Source: an uncultured cyanobacterium (GTDB lineage Bacteria > Cyanobacteriota > Cyanobacteriia > Cyanobacteriales > Nostocaceae). From it: a stretch of DNA of 64,000 nt. Location of the stretch: contig CAINGU010000020.1 in the NCBI GenBank assembly GCA_903848645.1, forward strand, positions 1 to 64,000, in the 5' to 3' direction. A program made the translations under genes and the position numbers. The notes beneath the pieces are model-generated. The model was not told the origin of the DNA and did not search any database. It saw nothing but the letters and a program-made list of their open reading frames with translations. Positions 62,808 to 64,000 of the stretch are shown one piece after another (the first letter of the stretch is position 1; each line of letters starts with the position of its first letter).

Positions 62808-64000
62808 ATGAATAACAATGATTTAGCTTTTACCCCAGCATTAGAGTTAGCACAATTAATCCGTCTGCGGGAAGTGTCACCTCTAGAGTTGGTGGAAGTA
62901 TATTTAGAAAGAATTGAACGCTTAAATCCCCAACTGGGAAGTTATTTTACAGTTACGGCAGATTTAGCGGTTGCTGATGCTAAAAACAAAACAGAATTAC
63001 TGACAACGACTTCAGAATTACCGCCATTTTTTGGTGTCCCCATTTCTATTAAAGACTTAAATGCGGTTGCAGGTGTTACCTGTACTTACGGAAATCCGGC
63101 ACTGTTAAATAATATTGCTAATCATGATGATGGCGTAGTTACAAGAATTAAACAAGCTGGTTTTATTATTCTTGGTAAAACCGCAACTTCGGAATTAGGT
63201 TCTTGTCCTTACAGCGAACCTACGGGATTTCCCCCAGCGAGAAACCCTTGGAATTTGGAATATACTCCTGGTGGTTCTAGTGGTGGTGCAGCAGCATCGG
63301 TAGCAGCGGGATTAAGTGCGATCTCTCAAGGTTCAGATGGTGGTGGTTCAGTGCGTGGTCCTGCGGCTTGTTGTGGTGTTATCGGCATCAAACCCGCCAG
63401 AGGAAGAGTCTCTAAAGCCCCTGTAGGCGATCGCTTGGGGGGTATTGCGGTGGATGGTCCCCTTGCCCGCACGGTGGCTGATGCAGCGGCTATGTTAGAT
63501 GTAATCTCTGGCTATGTCACAGGTGATCCTTATTGGCTACCAGATCCCCAACCATCATTTCTTGCCGCAACTGAGGTTAAATTAGATAGTCTGAAAATTG
63601 CCTTTAGTACCAGTGTTCTGCCCTTTGGAGAAGCTGACGCTAACTGTAAACAAGGAGTATTAAAAACCGTCGAGTTATTAGCACAATTTGGACATCAAGT
63701 TACGGAAAAATACCCAGATTTCAGCAGTTTAATTGAACCATTTAAAGTAGTTTGGCAAGCTGGAATAGCAGCAGCAGGAATTCCTTCACAAGCTTTGCAA
63801 CCGTTGAACCAATGGTTATTAGCCAAAAACGGTTCTGTGGCTGAATACCTGCAAGCACTTTCCCAAATGCAAATTGTCTCCCGGCAGATTATTGCATTTT
63901 TTGATACTGTAGATGTGTTAGTATTGCCGGTTTATCTCCATTCTCCCATTCGTATAGGTGAATGGGCAAATTTGACTGTAGAAGAGACATTTGCTAAAAT
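62808..64000 (+). CDS. Amidase signature enzyme (3' end outside window)
   Basis: The first 397 codons of an amidase are seen; the gene runs off the window. The Lys-cisSer-Ser triad is visible: Lys in ISIKDLNAV, GGSSGGAAASVAAG with the cis-Ser, and Ser in GSDGGGSVRGPA. The opening SPLELVEVYLERIERLNPQLGSY is shared by amidases and GatA. The exact Gln in the oxyanion loop and the lack of gatB/gatC nearby argue against it being the tRNA amidotransferase, so a general amidase is preferred. It begins with ATG at 62808, 131 bp after the SGNH gene. Confidence 0.9.
   Translation, partial: MNNNDLAFTPALELAQLIRLREVSPLELVEVYLERIERLNPQLGSYFTVTADLAVADAKNKTELLTTTSELPPFFGVPISIKDLNAVAGVTCTYGNPALLNNIANHDDGVVTRIKQAGFIILGKTATSELGSCPYSEPTGFPPARNPWNLEYTPGGSSGGAAASVAAGLSAISQGSDGGGSVRGPAACCGVIGIKPARGRVSKAPVGDRLGGIAVDGPLARTVADAAAMLDVISGYVTGDPYWLPDPQPSFLAATEVKLDSLKIAFSTSVLPFGEADANCKQGVLKTVELLAQFGHQVTEKYPDFSSLIEPFKVVWQAGIAAAGIPSQALQPLNQWLLAKNGSVAEYLQALSQMQIVSRQIIAFFDTVDVLVLPVYLHSPIRIGEWANLTVEETFAK

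Overview
The window is chromosomal DNA of a filamentous, heterocyst-type cyanobacterium (Nostocales; Anabaena/Nostoc/Dolichospermum-like). The evidence is the cpcBACDEF-G1-G2-G3-G4 phycocyanin operon with four tandem cpcG genes, psaF-psaJ-psaL, ndhA-I-G-E, cyanobacterial-type gshA, many two-component and Ser/Thr-kinase proteins, frequent HIP1 sites (GCGATCGC), AT-rich DNA, and short tandem repeats in many spacers. Placement below order level is not possible from the sequence alone.

Layout. 0-7 kb: tRNA-Leu with an inverted partial copy beside it, alr, an HNH nuclease, a DHH phosphoesterase, then a small accessory pair (RusA-like resolvase plus a nuclease-HEPN-RelE fusion) and sixA. 7-12.5 kb: gltA, ndhA-ndhI-ndhG-ndhE, nadK. 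12.7-18.9 kb: acyltransferase-like protein, receiver-histidine kinase, gshA, a prepilin-like protein and a TPR protein. 18.9-23.3 kb (minus): a stress-type cassette (PepSY membrane protein, DUF5335, YflT-like, coiled coil) bracketed by imperfect 58-bp direct repeats, then the photosystem I genes psaL, psaJ and psaF. 23.5-27.7 kb: tsaD, alpha/beta hydrolase, ACT-domain protein, GNAT protein, tRNA-Pro. 27.7-31.2 kb: an accessory block beside tRNA-Pro with a REP-associated transposase (RAYT), five copies of its probable palindromic repeat, and an 875-residue TPR/formylglycine-enzyme-fold protein whose C-terminus looks like a diversity-generating retroelement (DGR) variable region. 31.3-38 kb: pepP, an FG-GAP repeat protein, a double-glycine-leader peptide, a metallo-beta-lactamase-fold protein lacking its metal ligands, trpG/pabA, dgkA, ybeY and a DUF3285 protein. 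38-46.6 kb: prfB with a programmed +1 frameshift, a TPR kinase, a rhomboid pseudoprotease, a GGDEF response regulator and a large PAS/GAF hybrid kinase. 46.8-54.5 kb (minus): the complete cpc operon. 55-61 kb: rluD-type synthase, a PatA-like regulator, a siroheme group (kinase-GUN4 fusion, sirB/cbiX, cobA, RHH protein), a DUF4359 protein and tRNA-His. 61.5-64 kb: DUF1400/SGNH hydrolase and an amidase cut by the window end.

Functionally the window is mostly core photosynthesis and housekeeping: light harvesting (cpc, including a membrane-anchored CpcL-type linker that would serve photosystem I), PSI subunits, NDH-1 membrane subunits, tetrapyrrole branching to siroheme, and peptidoglycan and glutathione supply. 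The accessory content sits at 4.6-6.2 kb, 18.9-21.8 kb and 27.7-31.2 kb. The strongest candidates for something new are the DGR-like variable region with no reverse transcriptase nearby, the nuclease-HEPN-RelE fusion, the RAYT/REP block whose repeats supply stop codons, and the double-glycine peptide. All functions are inferred from motifs recognised by eye; no database search was run.
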